Below, piece after piece: positions 1 to 11,834 of a stretch of 64,000 bases of DNA. The DNA is from Delphinapterus leucas (taxonomy: Eukaryota; Chordata; Mammalia; Artiodactyla; Monodontidae): NCBI RefSeq assembly GCF_002288925.2, contig NW_022098008.1, forward strand, positions 666,149 through 730,148, given 5' to 3'. Both the position numbers and the translations under genes were made by a program. A model generated the notes under the pieces. That model was not told the origin of the DNA and did not search any database. It saw only the letters and a list, made by a program, of their open reading frames with translations. Positions within the stretch are counted from its first letter, which is position 1; each line of letters begins with the position of its first letter.

Positions 1-3000
1 CTCCATCAGAGGGAAGAGGAAACCCAAGAACCACCCAGCGCGTCTCTCCTCTGATATCAGCTCCACAGGCTCCCTCCCCAGTGACCGTCCCGAGAGCCTC
101 CCTGAGAACCCAGGCCTGACCCGTGGGCGCCGTGACCAGGTAGGGCCCAGGACACGGCCACCTCTGGGACAGACCGGCTCCAGGAGAGGGAGACAGGCAC
201 ATGGAGAACCCCCAGGATGGCGCGGGGCCTGCACAAAGCCTCCCCATCGCCCTGGGGGGGCGTCCCGCTCACGTGGACTCGTGGGGTGCCCCCGCCTCGC
301 AGACGGCGCCAGGCCACAGGCACACGCTGACCACGTGGACGCCCAGACGGGCTCAGCTGCAGGGCGGCTGCAGGACAGTTAGACGGGAAGCAGTTCTGGC
401 TGCGAGCAGTAAACGCGGGCCCAGGAGCCCAACACCCAGCAGAGACCCCAGCGCCACAGGCACATGGAGCCAGGGACTCTGCCCGAGAGCAACCCTGAGC
501 ACAGGGAACTCACAGCTGGTCACAGGGCCCACCCAAGCCTCAGGAAGCTCAGAAACAAGAGCTTCCACCTCCTCCCGATTGTGTTCTCTACCGCCCGAGG
601 AAAGAAAGAGGAAACAAACCCAGCCCAGGGCCCCAGGGCCTTGCCGCTGAGCCTGGCCAGAGGCGCAGGCAGCGAGGCCACGCAGACGCACAAGGCCCCA
701 GGTCGCACCGACACTTCCCCCTCTTCCCGGCCAGGAGCACAGCCCTGCAAACCCCCCCAGTCATAGGGGCACCTGGACGGGGCCCCTCACCAGCGCTCCC
801 GGCACGGGGCTCCAGGGCCGACACGGCGCCAGGGGCCACAGATGGAGGAGCGGCCATGGATCGGGGGGCCGGGGCGCCTCATTCTTCGGCTGCTCCTCCT
901 GAAGCTACAGGCTTATCTGCACAGACCAGACCTCTGCTCTGAAGAGGGAGTTCCCGCTTTCTCATAAAAGCAAGGTGTAACCCTTTGTGCCCTGCTCTCT
1001 GTGCCGGGCCGCACTGCCCAGAGTTCCCCAGAAGGGAGCCCAGGGCAGCCATCCGCTGGAGCCCGGACGGCCCCTGACCGTCACCCTGGCCGGCCTCACA
1101 CTCCCAGAGCCGCTTGCAGACGCCTGCTCCCCGCAAGCAGCCCTGCTGCAAAGTGACTACGAGAGGGACGCCCCCAAAAAGCACCTGGCTGCGCGCACGG
1201 CAGCTGACACTCAGGCCAAACAGCAGCCTCTGCCCTCCAGCCTCACGTGCCCAGCAATGCGCAGCCCTTCAGGGGGGAACGGGAGACCCCCAGAGACCAG
1301 CCAGCGGCACCGTCTTCCCATCCGCCTGTGCCTCCAATGTCCGCCCCGAGCACGACCACAGTCCCGCTGCTGTGCCCCGAGGACACTGGCCCTGGGAAGG
1401 AACCCCCCGCCCAAGGCCACCCCCCCGCCCAGGGCAGGAGCCAGGACCTGCTCGGGTCTGCTCAGGACCGTGGCCACAGGCCTGCTGAGCAGAGACCTCC
1501 CTCCACGGCCGGGTCCCCCAGGGGCAGGGAAGTGAGGACAGCCCCCTCGCCTACTGGGTCCGACCTGGCAGACGCCCCTGGCCATCCCGGCCGCCCCCTG
1601 CTGGGTCTGTGGTGCCCCGAGCTGCAGTAAATCAAGACCCTGGGTGACCTGGGCCCACACAAGGCCCCTCACCCTCTCTAGGCAGGCCCCTCCTACAAAG
1701 GCCCCGCGAGAATTCACCACCACCACCACCAAGAGGAGAGTAAGCCCGCTGCCCATCTCCAAGCAAGGGACACGTGGGATCAATTATTTGAAAACAACGG
1801 GGTCCGCGCGGAGACCATGGGCTGCGGGGCCGTTCTGGTTCTGAAGCCCTGGCCGTGTGACCGTCCAGTCAGAGGAGCCTCTGAGCTGCAGGCTCTCTGT
1901 GCGGTGGGGGCCCCGTGTCACTGGGAGCTGCTCTGCCCAGGTGGGGCCACCTGCCCCCGTTCATAAGGTGGCTGTGGCCTCAAGCGCGGAGCGGCTGGCC
2001 CTGCAGACAGACCCCCTCTGCTCGTGTAGCCACCTCCAGTGACATGGGCACTCTCGTGGGCCTGGCCGCACAAGGGGACCAGTGGGATTCAGCCTGTCAG
2101 TGTGTAACAAGGACCAGCAGCAGCCTGTCCCCCGAAATTCAGCCCCCGGGATGGGACGGGGTGAGCCGGCCTGAGACAGGCCCCTCGGGGCAACGAGTCA
2201 GGGTCTGACGCCATGGGGCGCTGAGCTGGCCCAGGGGGATTCCACAGAAGGGCGGCATGGAGCCAGCTGGGGTGGGGCTGTCCTGCCGCGTGCACGCGCG
2301 CGTGTGTGTGCATCTGGGAGGATTGGCGGGAGGACTGCCTGGTGTGTGTGTCCTGGGCGGCCCCTGGCAGAGTGGAGCCGTGGGCTTGGCTGGGCTCTCT
2401 GTTAGGCAAGGAGAGGGCCCCAGCGGCCAGCAGGGCTTGCGTGTGGAGAGGCCACTGCGCCGAGCGTCCTGGGGCGTGTTAACTGTCTCTCTGCCCGGCG
2501 CCTCTTGGGGGCTGGGGGGCAGTGGAATTCCCTGCTGCTCCAGCACTTGGCGGAGCCCGCTAGTTGGTGATGCCCTGTGCACTGTTGGAGAATGGGGGAC
2601 CGCTTCTCGCCCTGGGGCCCCGGGGGACCGGGAGACACTCGGCACCATCCACTCTTCCCTCGGTGGATGAGGTTCAACCGATTTTCAGGGGTCAGCCCTT
2701 CGGACAGCCTGCGCCGTCTGCCCTTCCTGCTCAGACGTCCCCCGCGCCAGCATGACGCATCCCTTCCTTCCTGGACCCAGAGGCGGAGCAATGCTCGAGG
2801 CTTTGTCTCGAGCCCACTCTCCAGCCACACTCACGTCCCAGTGCCCAGGGCCTCGGCTTTGTGCTCTGACCACCCCAGCGGCAGCAGACCCTCGAGGGCA
2901 GCGGGCACACGTATCGGCTCACAGCCCGCTCCCCGTGACCCATGAGCCCCGCAGGACAAAGGTGATGCTCCCAGAGCTGCCTGGGTCAGTGGCTGGGGGC

Positions 3001-5850
3001 GCGGGTCCCCTTCACAGGGGGCAAGAGAAGACCCCCGGGTGACCCACAGGACCTGAGCAGCAGAGCATGAAATCACGGGAAAGGAATCCAAAAAGAGGAA
3101 CAACAAGGAAGGAAGAGGAAGCCCCAGCAGAGCTGCAGGCAGCTCCCGGGGAGGAACGGGCAGGAACAGTGGCCCTCCAGGGCCCAGCCCACGGGCCCTG
3201 CGGTGGGGGGCAGTGTGGTCGGGGCCACCCCTCTGGGGGTGCACGTGGACCCCCCCACCTCACTGCCCGCAGGCCACCTTCCCGGCTCTAAAGCACCAAC
3301 TGTGGGCCTGCCGAGCGGACACAGCCAAGGTCAAAGTAGCAGGGGCAGTTCAAGGTCAACACGTGGTATTGGCCACTGCAGCCTGATGAGGCCCAGAGCC
3401 TCCGACAGCCAGGAAACGGGCCCCGGCTTCACAGGCTGACAACGGGGCTCCCCGGCAGGCCCAGCCTGGACACAGGGACCAAAGGCAGTCCAGGCGGCCG
3501 CCCCGTGTCGCAGGCTCACCGACTAGGCCGTCAGCCTCAGGCCAGGCACAACCAAGGCCGGTCCCACCAAGCTCTGGGTCAGCCAGGTGGGCCTGCAGAC
3601 GTGAGCGCTGGCCCCTCCTCACCTCCCTCCCACCCTCGCCCTGGCGTCCCACGCTCCCTATTCCCACGACAGCCCCAGGTACACCTCGGGAGGGTATCCC
3701 CAAACCTGCTCCACCAGCAGCACCGGGAGGCCCACCCAGAAAGCCAGGTGCCTCCCTGGAGGTTCTAAGGCCGGCCACGGAGTCAGGAAGGAACTTCAGT
3801 GACTCTGCGATGAGCAGGTGTGGCCACAAGCTGGACCACAGGGTAAGGGCCCCGCACGCGGGTCTTCAAAGGGGCTCCATCCAGCGGTTCCGGCTCCCGC
3901 AGGACAGTCCCACCAATGAGCAGGGCGTGAGGCTGCTTCCCAGGCTCCCCCTGTCACGCTGGCGTCACAGGGCCTCTCCGGGCACCGACTGGTCTGACGG
4001 CTTGCGTTAAAACTCAGAACCCAGCTGAGCAGACCCCGAAAGGCAACAGCACGCCTGCCTGTGACCCCATAGCGGGCTCCGGCCAGTTCCCCAAGGCCTT
4101 CTGCGGCTGTCTCTCTAAGGGAACACGAGGACGAGCGAAGAACACAGGCTTCCCAGGTTGAAGTTCTGCGCCAGCTCATCTGAGTGTCACAGGTGCAGCT
4201 CAGACCCTAAAGGGTTTGTTGAAAAGCATGCAGGACGCCCACACTTAGCATTTGCCGGTGCTCCTACCTCTGAGAGCACACAGGCAAGGCGGGTTCCAGA
4301 CGAGCCGGGAGAGGGATTAGGGCTGAGAAAGCAAGAGCCTTGGACTGAGGGCGGCTGGGGGCTCGAGGCCAGCTGGGCAGGCGACACCACGGCCCTCCTG
4401 GCAGCCCTGAGCGCAGGCCCAGGGGCACCGAGCTTACAGAGAGCCACCGAGGCCCGTCCGAGAAGGAGCCAGCAGGCAGGGGGCCGCACACCCGGGAGGG
4501 CTGAGGGTCCCCGAGGACACGATGGCTCCTGGTGGCTGGTGAAACGCCACTCACGCAGAAAGGCCACACCGGGATGCGCTAGTCGGAGCCGCAGTGAGAG
4601 AAAGGCTGGGCTTACGGACTCTGCCTTCAAGTCCGGCCTGGTTTCGGCCTCCGAGCCGTCGGCAGCCGTGCCCACTCCCACACCCACGTGCAGAGGAAAG
4701 CCGGAGGGCACCCGAGGGGTGGGGGGGGGACCCTGCCAACCCGCCCCTGCCCGCTAGGACGGTGTGCTGCCCCCAGGGGGTGCCCGGCCTCTCCTGCCAG
4801 GCCCCAGGACCTGTGGCCTCCACTGACCTCGCCCCTTTTCCTGCCTGGAGCAGGACACCTCTTCCCCAACCCTCCATTTCTAGAGGGGCGCTGAACCCCA
4901 GATGAAGCAGCGGACTCGGGATGACCAACCTAGCAGCTGCAGAGAAGCCCGGGCCTGGGGCCCAGGTGATGGAGGGACAGGCCTGGGGATGCCCCGCACC
5001 AAGAGAAAGTGAAAGTGCTAGAGACCGCCTGATTCCAGAAGCGAAGTGGGCAAGGAGGACCCTCAGCCTGAGTACAGCTCCCCCCCACGCCCCAGCAGGG
5101 ACCCGCGGTCCTTCCTGCTCAAGACCCCAGAGTGCGGGCCTGTTCCCGGTCAGCCGGGCTTATCTGGCTGGCGGCCCTTTGCCCCACCGCCCGAGAGCAG
5201 AGACGAGCAAAGCAGAGGTGGCTGGGAAGGAAGCAGCCAGGCGCTCCAGCCCCGAGGAGCCTTACCACGGGTGGGGACCCCACCGGGTCACCGGGCCTGG
5301 GAACTCTCGGAGGAAGAGCCCCTCCTCGGTCTCCATGGCTACCCAGGGCTTCTCACACCTCCCCAGGGGCCCACCCCGCGTGGGAGAAAGGTGCTTCCTA
5401 GGCCCCGGGGGGGGGGCATGGGGGCGCAGCAGAGGAGGGCCCACCGCCCCTGAAGCCCTCGGCCAGCGCCTCCGCCACTAAGCCTGGAGAGGGGGCTCGG
5501 CAGGCAGGAGTGGGGGGCGGTGAGACGGGAACCACAGAAGCAGGCAAAGCGGTGGAAACTAGTGAGGAGTGAGAGGAAGGCGCGGGCTGGGAATCAGGGG
5601 GAGGGGAGCGGAGAGCAGCCCCACACCCCTTCCTCGGGCGACGTCCCGGGCCCAGGTCGCCCTCCCCTCCCTGCCACCCATGCCACCCCCTCCGCCGCGG
5701 CCTCCCTCCCCTTCCCCCTCCTCCTCCTCCCACCCCTACCCCTCCCTCCAGGGCCGCCCCCTCCTCCCTCCCCTCCCCTTCCCACCGGCTGCCAGCCCCG
5801 CGCAGCCCGGCCTCCGCCTTTGTCCCGCGGGCAGGTGCGGCCGCGCTCAC
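1..5850 (-). other. SLC12A7: SLC12A7 intron 1 (5' part), no exon seen
   Basis: This stretch follows the donor of the proximal first exon (GTGAGC read on the minus strand from 5850) and runs off the left edge. I looked on the minus strand for the conserved KCC exon 2 (acidic FEEEMD-type stretch) and did not find it, so intron 1 is at least 5.85 kb. The sequence is GC-rich, of low complexity in places, and shows no convincing interspersed repeat. A short (CAC)5 run lies at 1715-1730. Open frames here overlap on both strands and have no family resemblance. Confidence 0.7.
5640..5795. repeat. Polypyrimidine/polypurine tract beside exon 1
   Basis: The plus strand is almost wholly C and T from about 5690 to 5790, with runs such as CTCCTCCTCC and CCCCTCCCC; the minus (transcribed-sense) strand is therefore G/A with many GGG and GGGG runs. 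It lies inside intron 1 from about 55 bases after the donor. Such tracts can form G-quadruplex or triplex structures; that is inference from composition only. Confidence 0.6.
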
Positions 5851-5974
5851 CCTGGCTCGGGCAGTTGGGCTCACCGCCCTCGGGGGGGCCCGGCGCCTCC
5901 GTCTGCTCGGGACCCTCATCCTGGCCGCCGTCCGCCCGCGCCTCCACAGGCACCACGGTGAAGTTGGTGGGCAT
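5851..5974 (-). CDS. SLC12A7: SLC12A7 (KCC4) proximal first coding exon
   Basis: KCC4 is an electroneutral K-Cl cotransporter of the plasma membrane used in cell-volume regulation and epithelial transport. This exon encodes its first 41 residues plus one base of codon 42. The start MPTNFTVVPVE and the acidic, Pro/Glu-rich follow-up (TEAPGPPEGGEP) match what I know of mammalian KCC4 very closely. The ATG at 5974 has G at -3, and an in-frame TAG lies 18 codons upstream (6028-6026), so this is the only possible start. The exon ends AGCCAGG followed by GTGAGC, a good donor, in phase 1. It covers only the cytoplasmic N-terminus; no membrane segment is expected here. The NFTV stretch resembles, but does not fit, the RFx[V/I] kinase-docking motif. 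The gene is partial in the window because exon 2 onward lies to the left. Confidence 0.93.
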
Positions 5975-6076
5975 GGCTCGCCCGGCACCCCAGCCACTCC
6001 GCGCGCTCCCGCCGACGAGGCCGGACTAGGGCGCAGGGGCGGGGTCAGCGCGGTCCGCCCCCGCCCCGCCCCGCCC

Positions 6077-6084
6077 CACGTGAC
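6077..6084 (-). promoter_or_regulatory. E-box of GTCACGTG type
   Basis: CACGTGAC on the plus strand reads GTCACGTG on the gene strand, about 103 bases upstream of the ATG and immediately next to the GC-box stack. This is the core bound by USF and by MiT/TFE factors (CLEAR-like element). Position in a CpG-island promoter makes function plausible, but binding is inferred. Confidence 0.45.
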
Positions 6085-6250
6085 CGCACCTGGCTTCCCC
6101 GCGAGCCCTGGAAAAGTTTGCGCTCGGTGGGCCGGGGCGGGGCTCCTTCCGCTGAGGACCCGCCCCCAGCCTGCGTCCGGGCGCTACCCGCGCCCCCGGA
6201 CCCCCCGTGCCGCCCCGCCCCCCGCGGCTGACTTTCAGTTCCTGCACAGC

Positions 6251-8284
6251 CCGCTCCCCCGCTGCCCCAGGCAGGCCTCTGACCGGTCTGTCCCCCTTGC
6301 CCCCGCCCGCATGGCCATCCCCCTGCCCGCAACTGTTCCCCCCTCCGCCCTCACTGTCCCGCTCACCCCGAGAGTGGGACTGTCCACCCCGGCCGAGATC
6401 TGGTCTCCCCTCCCCTCCCCCTTGCCTGACTGAGGCTCACCGAGCGCTTCGTTTAGGGAAGCGCTTCCAGCTGAAGCGAGCCACGGTTAGCAGGGCGCCG
6501 GGTCCACAAGGGACACAACCGCGAAGCCACAAGTCACCAGGGCTCTGCGGCAGGACCCCGCCCACCGGGGACCCCAGGCCCATCCCTGCCGGCTCGGGGG
6601 AGACCTCCCCTGCCCCCACCCCACTAGGTTCTGTCTGGGGAGGACCCCGGGAAAGGAAGCTTGTAGGCTAGAGCAGGGAAGGCACAAGGTGGGACTCCAG
6701 ACCCAAGCCAGGCACTCCCCAGGATGCCACCTGCCTTGTAACCTGCCATCACCTGGTAGTTTCTTAAAGACACAGGAAATCTGTGTCCAAATGTCCATCA
6801 AAGAGAAATTAGCCCCAAAATTGTAGCATTTAGGTGCACTGAATCACCCCAAAACAGTTTTACAAAAATAAGGCAGAAATACAGGTGGTGTGGGCAGAAA
6901 TGGTCACGACGTACTGTAGCAGAATAATCGGCCGCTCTGACCCTGTCTGAAGGTGCACGTGAGTTTCTATGAAGACGGGGGAGGCCCACGCCGGTCTCTG
7001 GGCAGGGATCCCAGGGAAGCGCCTTCCCCTGCCCTGCGCTCTGTGAGCGACCAATCGCAGAAAATCAAAACCCGAAAAGCCACCGCCTCCAGGCAGGGTG
7101 GCCCAGGCTCCCACCTCTGTCCCGGGTTCCTGGCAGAAGGGGGCCTGGGCCCCCTGAGAATGCTCCCCTGTCAACAGCCCCACGCAGGAGCAGCACCATC
7201 CTCCTGAGGCGGGGGTGCCCTTGGCCTGGGCCACGGTCACAGCCCACCTTGCACCGAGGGGGGATCTGAAGGGCCGTGGAAGTGGCGGCAGTGTCAGACG
7301 TTAGAGATCAGGGCTGCGATGGTGCTGGGTGGCGTCAGCGGCTCTCCAGGTCAGCAGCGTGGAAGGTGGGGAAAGGGCCGCCCCCAAAGGACGGGAGCGT
7401 TTCCAGATGTCCTTCGGTGAGGGACCAGCTCCGTGGGGAAGATGGGGGCGCCGCCCGGGGGCAGCACGGCAACAGATGTGGCGCTGAAGGGGGTGGGCGG
7501 AGCACAGACCCTCTCCCTGACATCGCCCACAAGGACCCCATGTCTGACCCCCATGTGGTGGCTCAGAGATGGGCTGTGGCCTCTTCCCTGGACCTGGGGC
7601 CCTCTGTGCACGCGACCCCGGCCCCCGCACACCCTCCCGGACAGCAAGTCCCAGCCTGGAAAGATGAGGCTGCAGCTGAACCTTGGGCGGCAAAGTCGGA
7701 GGACCAAACACAGGCTCTGAACAGGAAAGGAGATGCCCCCCCAACCCCTGCCGACGCCCCTCGGCCTCTGGCCTCGGTCTCCTCATCTGTAGACTTGCTG
7801 ATGAGCTCCCGTGGTCACCAACACAGCTGGACGGAGCTGAGACCCCCGGTCTGTGGGGAGGCTGGCAGCCCCCCTGCCCTCGGGGCTCTGCCCATGAAAC
7901 CTCAACCCCCACTGCCCCCCAGAGGTGGCAGTAACTTGGGGTGGCAGTCAGTACTGAGCTTGCAGAAGCCTTTGTCGGTGACCCTGCATCCAGCTCCCCA
8001 CTGTGACCCCCTCTGTGGCCCCAAGTCCAGGACCCCCACCCTGGGCCCCGGCTGTGCTGACCCAAGGCCCACCCACACAGAAGCCCTGCGGCCAGGCTGC
8101 CTGCCCAGGACCTAACTGGCCCTGGGTTCTGCAGAACAATGGCCTGGCCCCTGAATCACGTCATTGTCACCTGAGAAGCAAAGGAAACCCAGCCCTCAGC
8201 AGGTGAAAGGCCTGAGGGGTGGATGGGACGGCAAGGGCAGATGTCAAGGACATCACCGGGCCGAGTGCGTGTCCTCGCACTATT
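6251..8284. other. Unique GC-rich intronic DNA
   Basis: No gene or clear repeat. A short AT-richer patch lies at 6760-6930. A fragment near 7768-7800 reads like part of a MIR element (TCCTCATCTGTAG), too short to call with confidence. Confidence 0.4.
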
Positions 8285-8345
8285 CTTGCGCTTTTCTGTA
8301 GGTTTGGAATTTTTCAAAATAAAATAATTTTATAATTCTAGGTAA
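8285..8345 (+). mobile_element. Old L1 3' end fragment
   Basis: The stretch ends with TTTCAAAATAAAATAATTTTATAATT, split here as a terminal A/T-rich tail after a CTTTTCTGTAGG-like motif. This resembles the 3' terminus of ancient mammalian L1 (L1M) copies in sense orientation. It is short and diverged. Confidence 0.4.
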
Positions 8346-8348
8346 ATA

Positions 8349-8575
8349 AAGTTCCTTGTTTCACTACACGTAAAATGGATAAACGACCAGGACCTACTGT
8401 ATAGCACAAGGAAGTATATTCAGTATCTTGTAATAAACTTTAATGGAAAAGAATCTGAAAAAGAATATAGATATGTGTAACTGAGTCACTTTGCTGTACA
8501 CCTGAAGTTCACGCAAGTTTGTAAATCAACTAGACTTCAATTAAAACAACAAAACAAACAGAAGTTCCTTGTTTC
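8349..8575 (+). mobile_element. 5'-truncated L1 3' end with 14-bp target-site duplication
   Basis: Positions 8363-8561 match the 3' untranslated end of even-toed-ungulate/cetacean L1 (GGACCTACTGTATAGCACA, then TTTGCTGTACACCTGAA) and finish in an A-rich tail with C interruptions. The flanks repeat AAGTTCCTTGTTTC exactly at 8349-8362 and 8562-8575. That is the hallmark of target-primed reverse transcription, and it fixes the insertion at 199 bp. The copy is heavily 5' truncated and noncoding. Confidence 0.85.
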
Positions 8576-9013
8576 TAAGTGACGCGCAGCCGTATCTTGA
8601 AACTCGGTCTCCACACCCTCCTTTCCTCCTGCCCCCAACTGGCCCTGCTCTGCCTGTCCCCAGCTCAGGACGTCATGTGCCTGGTGGCTGGGTGGCCCAC
8701 TCTTGGTGCCGCGATGCCCCAGGCTCACCCACCCTGCCCCTCCGCCTCCGGGATCGGGGTGCGCACACAGGAGCAGGCAGCACCTCCCCGAAAAGTCCCT
8801 GTCGGGTGGCATCTGAAGATGTGCAGGTGGGACCCCCACCAGCACACCACCCCCCCCACCCCCCGCCCCGAAGAGACCTTGCTGGGCGGAGGAAAGGAAG
8901 TGACTTTAAAAGAACACACAGGTAGAAAGCACAGGGCCTGAGCACAGAGGGCAGGGATCCAGTCATAAGGCCCACCCTCTGGGAGACCCCACTGGGCCGT
9001 CCAGGGCATCTCA
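8576..9013. other. Unique intronic DNA
   Basis: No gene or recognised repeat, apart from a short C-rich run near 8848-8865. Confidence 0.4.
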
Positions 9014-9378
9014 TGGGGGTGGGGGATGGGGGGGATGGGGGATGGGGNNNNNNNNNNNNNNNNNNNNNNNNNNNNNNNNNNNNNNNNNNNNNNNNNNNNN
9101 NNNNNNNNNNNNNNNNNNNNNNNNNNNNNNNNNNNNNNNNNNNNNNNGGGGGATGGGTGGGGTAGGTGTTGGGGGATGGGGTGGGGTAGGGGGATGGGGA
9201 TGGGGTGGGGTAGGAGGGTGGGGTAGGGTAGGGGGATGGGGAATGGGTGGGGTAGGGGGATGGGGGATGGGGTGGGGGGATGGGTGGGATAGGGAGCGGG
9301 GTAGGTGTTGGGGGATGGGGATGGGGGTGGGGTAGGGGATGGGGGGATGGGATGGGGTGGGGTGGGGTGGGGTGGGGG
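9014..9378. repeat. G-rich minisatellite (GGGGATGGG type) with gap
   Basis: The plus strand is made of imperfect copies of units such as GGGGATGGG, GGGGTAGG and GGGTGGGG. Almost every unit carries runs of three to six G, so the array has very high G-quadruplex potential. The array is interrupted by a run of N (see the gap entry), so its true length is unknown. Open frames running through it (PHPPTP-like or GWGGVG-like) are composition artefacts. Confidence 0.9.
9048..9147. other. Assembly gap of exactly 100 N
   Basis: One hundred consecutive N lie inside the G-rich array. Exactly 100 is a conventional placeholder for a gap of unknown size, so coordinates across it are nominal. Confidence 0.98.
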
Positions 9379-11796
9379 GCACAGCCCTGGGAAGCCAGTT
9401 TTGCCCGAGTTCCACCAGGAGGACCCAGAGCCCCTTGACAAAAGAGAGAAGACCCCACCCTGAGAAACCTTTCCCTGTAACCTGAGGCGTTTGCAGAGAG
9501 CTTTCCAAAAACCGCAGGGAAGGAACGCAGGCCAGCTCAGCGGAACCGCGAGCGACCTGGCCAGGCCCAGCAGGACTCGCGACAGTCACCCCATGGAACG
9601 TTCAGACAACCGGACAAACTCAATCACCAACCAGGGCCAAAGAAGGCTGCTCTGGGCATGACTGGTCTCGGGGAGTCTCCTGTCGGACACTGGGGTCTTC
9701 CCACCAGGAAAGTGAGAGCAGGTCTGGGAGGAGGTGGGACATGGCCCAGGACAGGCCAGAGAGAACTTGGGTGAGTCGCCAGCTACAGGCTGACCCCAGA
9801 CAGCCGCACTCAGAATGAACTGAGCTGAAACTCCGAAGACGCCGACCATTCCTGGGGGTTCTTCCCGGTGCGCCTGGGCAGCTGGCGAGCCTCGGCCTGG
9901 TTTACAGGGAAGAGAGTCGGGGTCCGATCAGTTATGGGAGGGACAGGGAGAGAGGCAGGCCCGGCTCCCGGGAACCCCACAGCCTCGGTGATCAGAGCCC
10001 CTATTGTTTTAATTCTCAAAAAACGGAAGTGGTGGCTCCCCATTGTCAGAGAAGAGCACGGCAGACCTCCCCGCCTGGTGGACAGTCTGGAAGAGGGTGG
10101 AGCTGCATTTTATAACTGGTCCAGCAAGGAGGGCCCTGACCCATTTTTGTGAAACCGAAGTCTGGTATGTGAAAATTCAACCTGGGAAAGTACAAATGCT
10201 CCTCCTAACCTGAGACCATACGTGCTGGAGGCGAAGACGTTCTAGGCGAGCTTAAAGAATTTGTTCTCTGATTCGCAGGACATTTGAAGTCTCACCGGTG
10301 ACGCTGAAGGAAGCACCACTGACAACACAGCATTTTTCAAGCAACTGGGATCAGGGATGCAAAGGCCAGACCCATGGTCACCGCCGCCACCTTCCCCAAC
10401 CCTGTCCTGGGGGCCACAGCCGGAGCCCAGACGCCCGGGGCCCTCGCCAGCACCCCACGGTGCTCCCCAGAACCCCCGAGGACCGTCAGCTCCATGGAAA
10501 CTCTGGGAGCAGGCGCACGCCTCCGCTTGGCAACACGCGCGTGTGAAACCGTCTCCTGTCCACTCCTGTGCACATACAGCTATCACGCTGCCTGTCTCAC
10601 CCATGGTCAAGTGCACCAGGGCCCCGGCAGTCAGTCCCAGCCTCAGGAACAGCCGGGACTCTCGGGGCATCAGGGGTCCAGGCCGCGTGTCTCACCCACC
10701 CTGCCATCTCCGCGCCAGCCCCCAGCCCCCTGGGCTCCCCTGCCACACACCCCCAGGCCCGAGATGGCTCAGGGCGCCGGCAGGGGTCCTCCCACCCTTC
10801 CCCAGGAGGCCACATCTCAGGGTGCAGCGCAGTGACACAGCCACCCCCTCTGGACTTCCCCAAGAGTTCCAGGATGGGCGGCACGGGCTGGCCCCGGCTT
10901 CCTGTACCAGGACGGGGCAGGGGCTGGGGGGACAGGAGCAACCAGCTTCAAGCTCTAGTGCTTCTGACCTCCCTTCAGGCCCAATGGCTCCCCTTTGCTG
11001 CTCTGTCTTCCCTCCAAAATCCTGTCCCCCACAGCCTGGCACACGTGCAGGCGGTTCCCAGCCTTGCGGTCCCAGTAGAAGCCGTCAGGTTCCACCACGT
11101 GGCACTGGTGTCGACTTGGGACCTTTCTGCTGACGTGGTGCCCAGGCTCCCCCTTTCACCCTTCTGAGTGCTGTGGGTCTCTCTGGGGCTGCAGTGAGCC
11201 TGGCCACCTGGCAGGCTCCCAGGGCACCCCGTGGAGCAGCCCCTAGGTTGGCCAGCCCGTGAGGCCATCGGGGAGGCCCGAGGCCTGCAGGAGCACAGCC
11301 TGAAGTCAGGGCGGCAAAACACAGAAGTACACAGAAGTGATGGCTGGGGACTCCTTCGTGGCCTGGAACCTTCCATGAAAGGAAACTAAGTGGTCTTCAG
11401 TAGCATCAGACACTGCTCCTCAAAGACGCCATCAGGGGCAGGAAAGTGGCCCCAGAGCCCAAGGCCGCTGCCAGCCGTGTTACCGACCCAGGCCTGCCCG
11501 GACTGTATAAAGACCACTGATACACTGGGGGTGTGGACTCCACAGTGGAGGTGAGGCAGCCCCTCCAGGGACGGGGTCCACCTACCACTGCAGGAAGGCC
11601 CACTGCGGGCCAGGGCGGGACATGGGGACTTCCTGACACGCCAGGCATGTAAAACAGGCTCTGTCACCATCCGGAGACGTGTGTGCACCAGAGACACCCA
11701 GGACGGTCCCAGCAGCACCGTCGGGTTGGCCCGGCTGTGAGCAACACACACGCCCATCAACAGCGACGGGCAAACGGGAGGGCGCGTGCATCGGGT

Positions 11797-11834
11797 GGGA
11801 TGCGCGCGGCCACGGGATGCGCGCGGCCACGGGA
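11797..11834. repeat. 17-bp tandem duplication, CpG-rich
   Basis: GGGATGCGCGCGGCCAC occurs twice head to tail (11797-11813, 11814-11830) and a third copy begins (GGGA). Each unit contains GCGCGC and GGCC. Confidence 0.85.

Larger units (their letters stand above)
5820..6250 (-). promoter_or_regulatory. SLC12A7: CpG island promoter of the proximal SLC12A7 exon
   Basis: CpG is dense from the exon through about 6240, in contrast to the flanks. Upstream of the ATG there are stacked GC boxes (6033-6045 on the plus strand, and CCGCCCC repeats at 6058-6076) and a further GGGGCGGGGC near 6133-6143. There is no TATA box at a sensible distance. This is the layout of a housekeeping-type, Sp1-driven promoter with dispersed start sites. 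The exact transcription start cannot be read from sequence. Confidence 0.75.

Noticed and set aside
1..5850. SLC12A7 exon 2 inside the left part of the window
   Set aside because: The conserved acidic KCC exon 2 sequence was not found on the minus strand, so it should lie further left.
7276..8115. 279-codon open frame on the plus strand
   Set aside because: A 254-codon frame is open on the opposite strand over the same DNA; both are low complexity and unlike any protein I know.
9026..9335. Gly-Trp-rich and Pro-His-rich frames across the N run
   Set aside because: Products of the G-rich minisatellite; the translation even crosses the gap.
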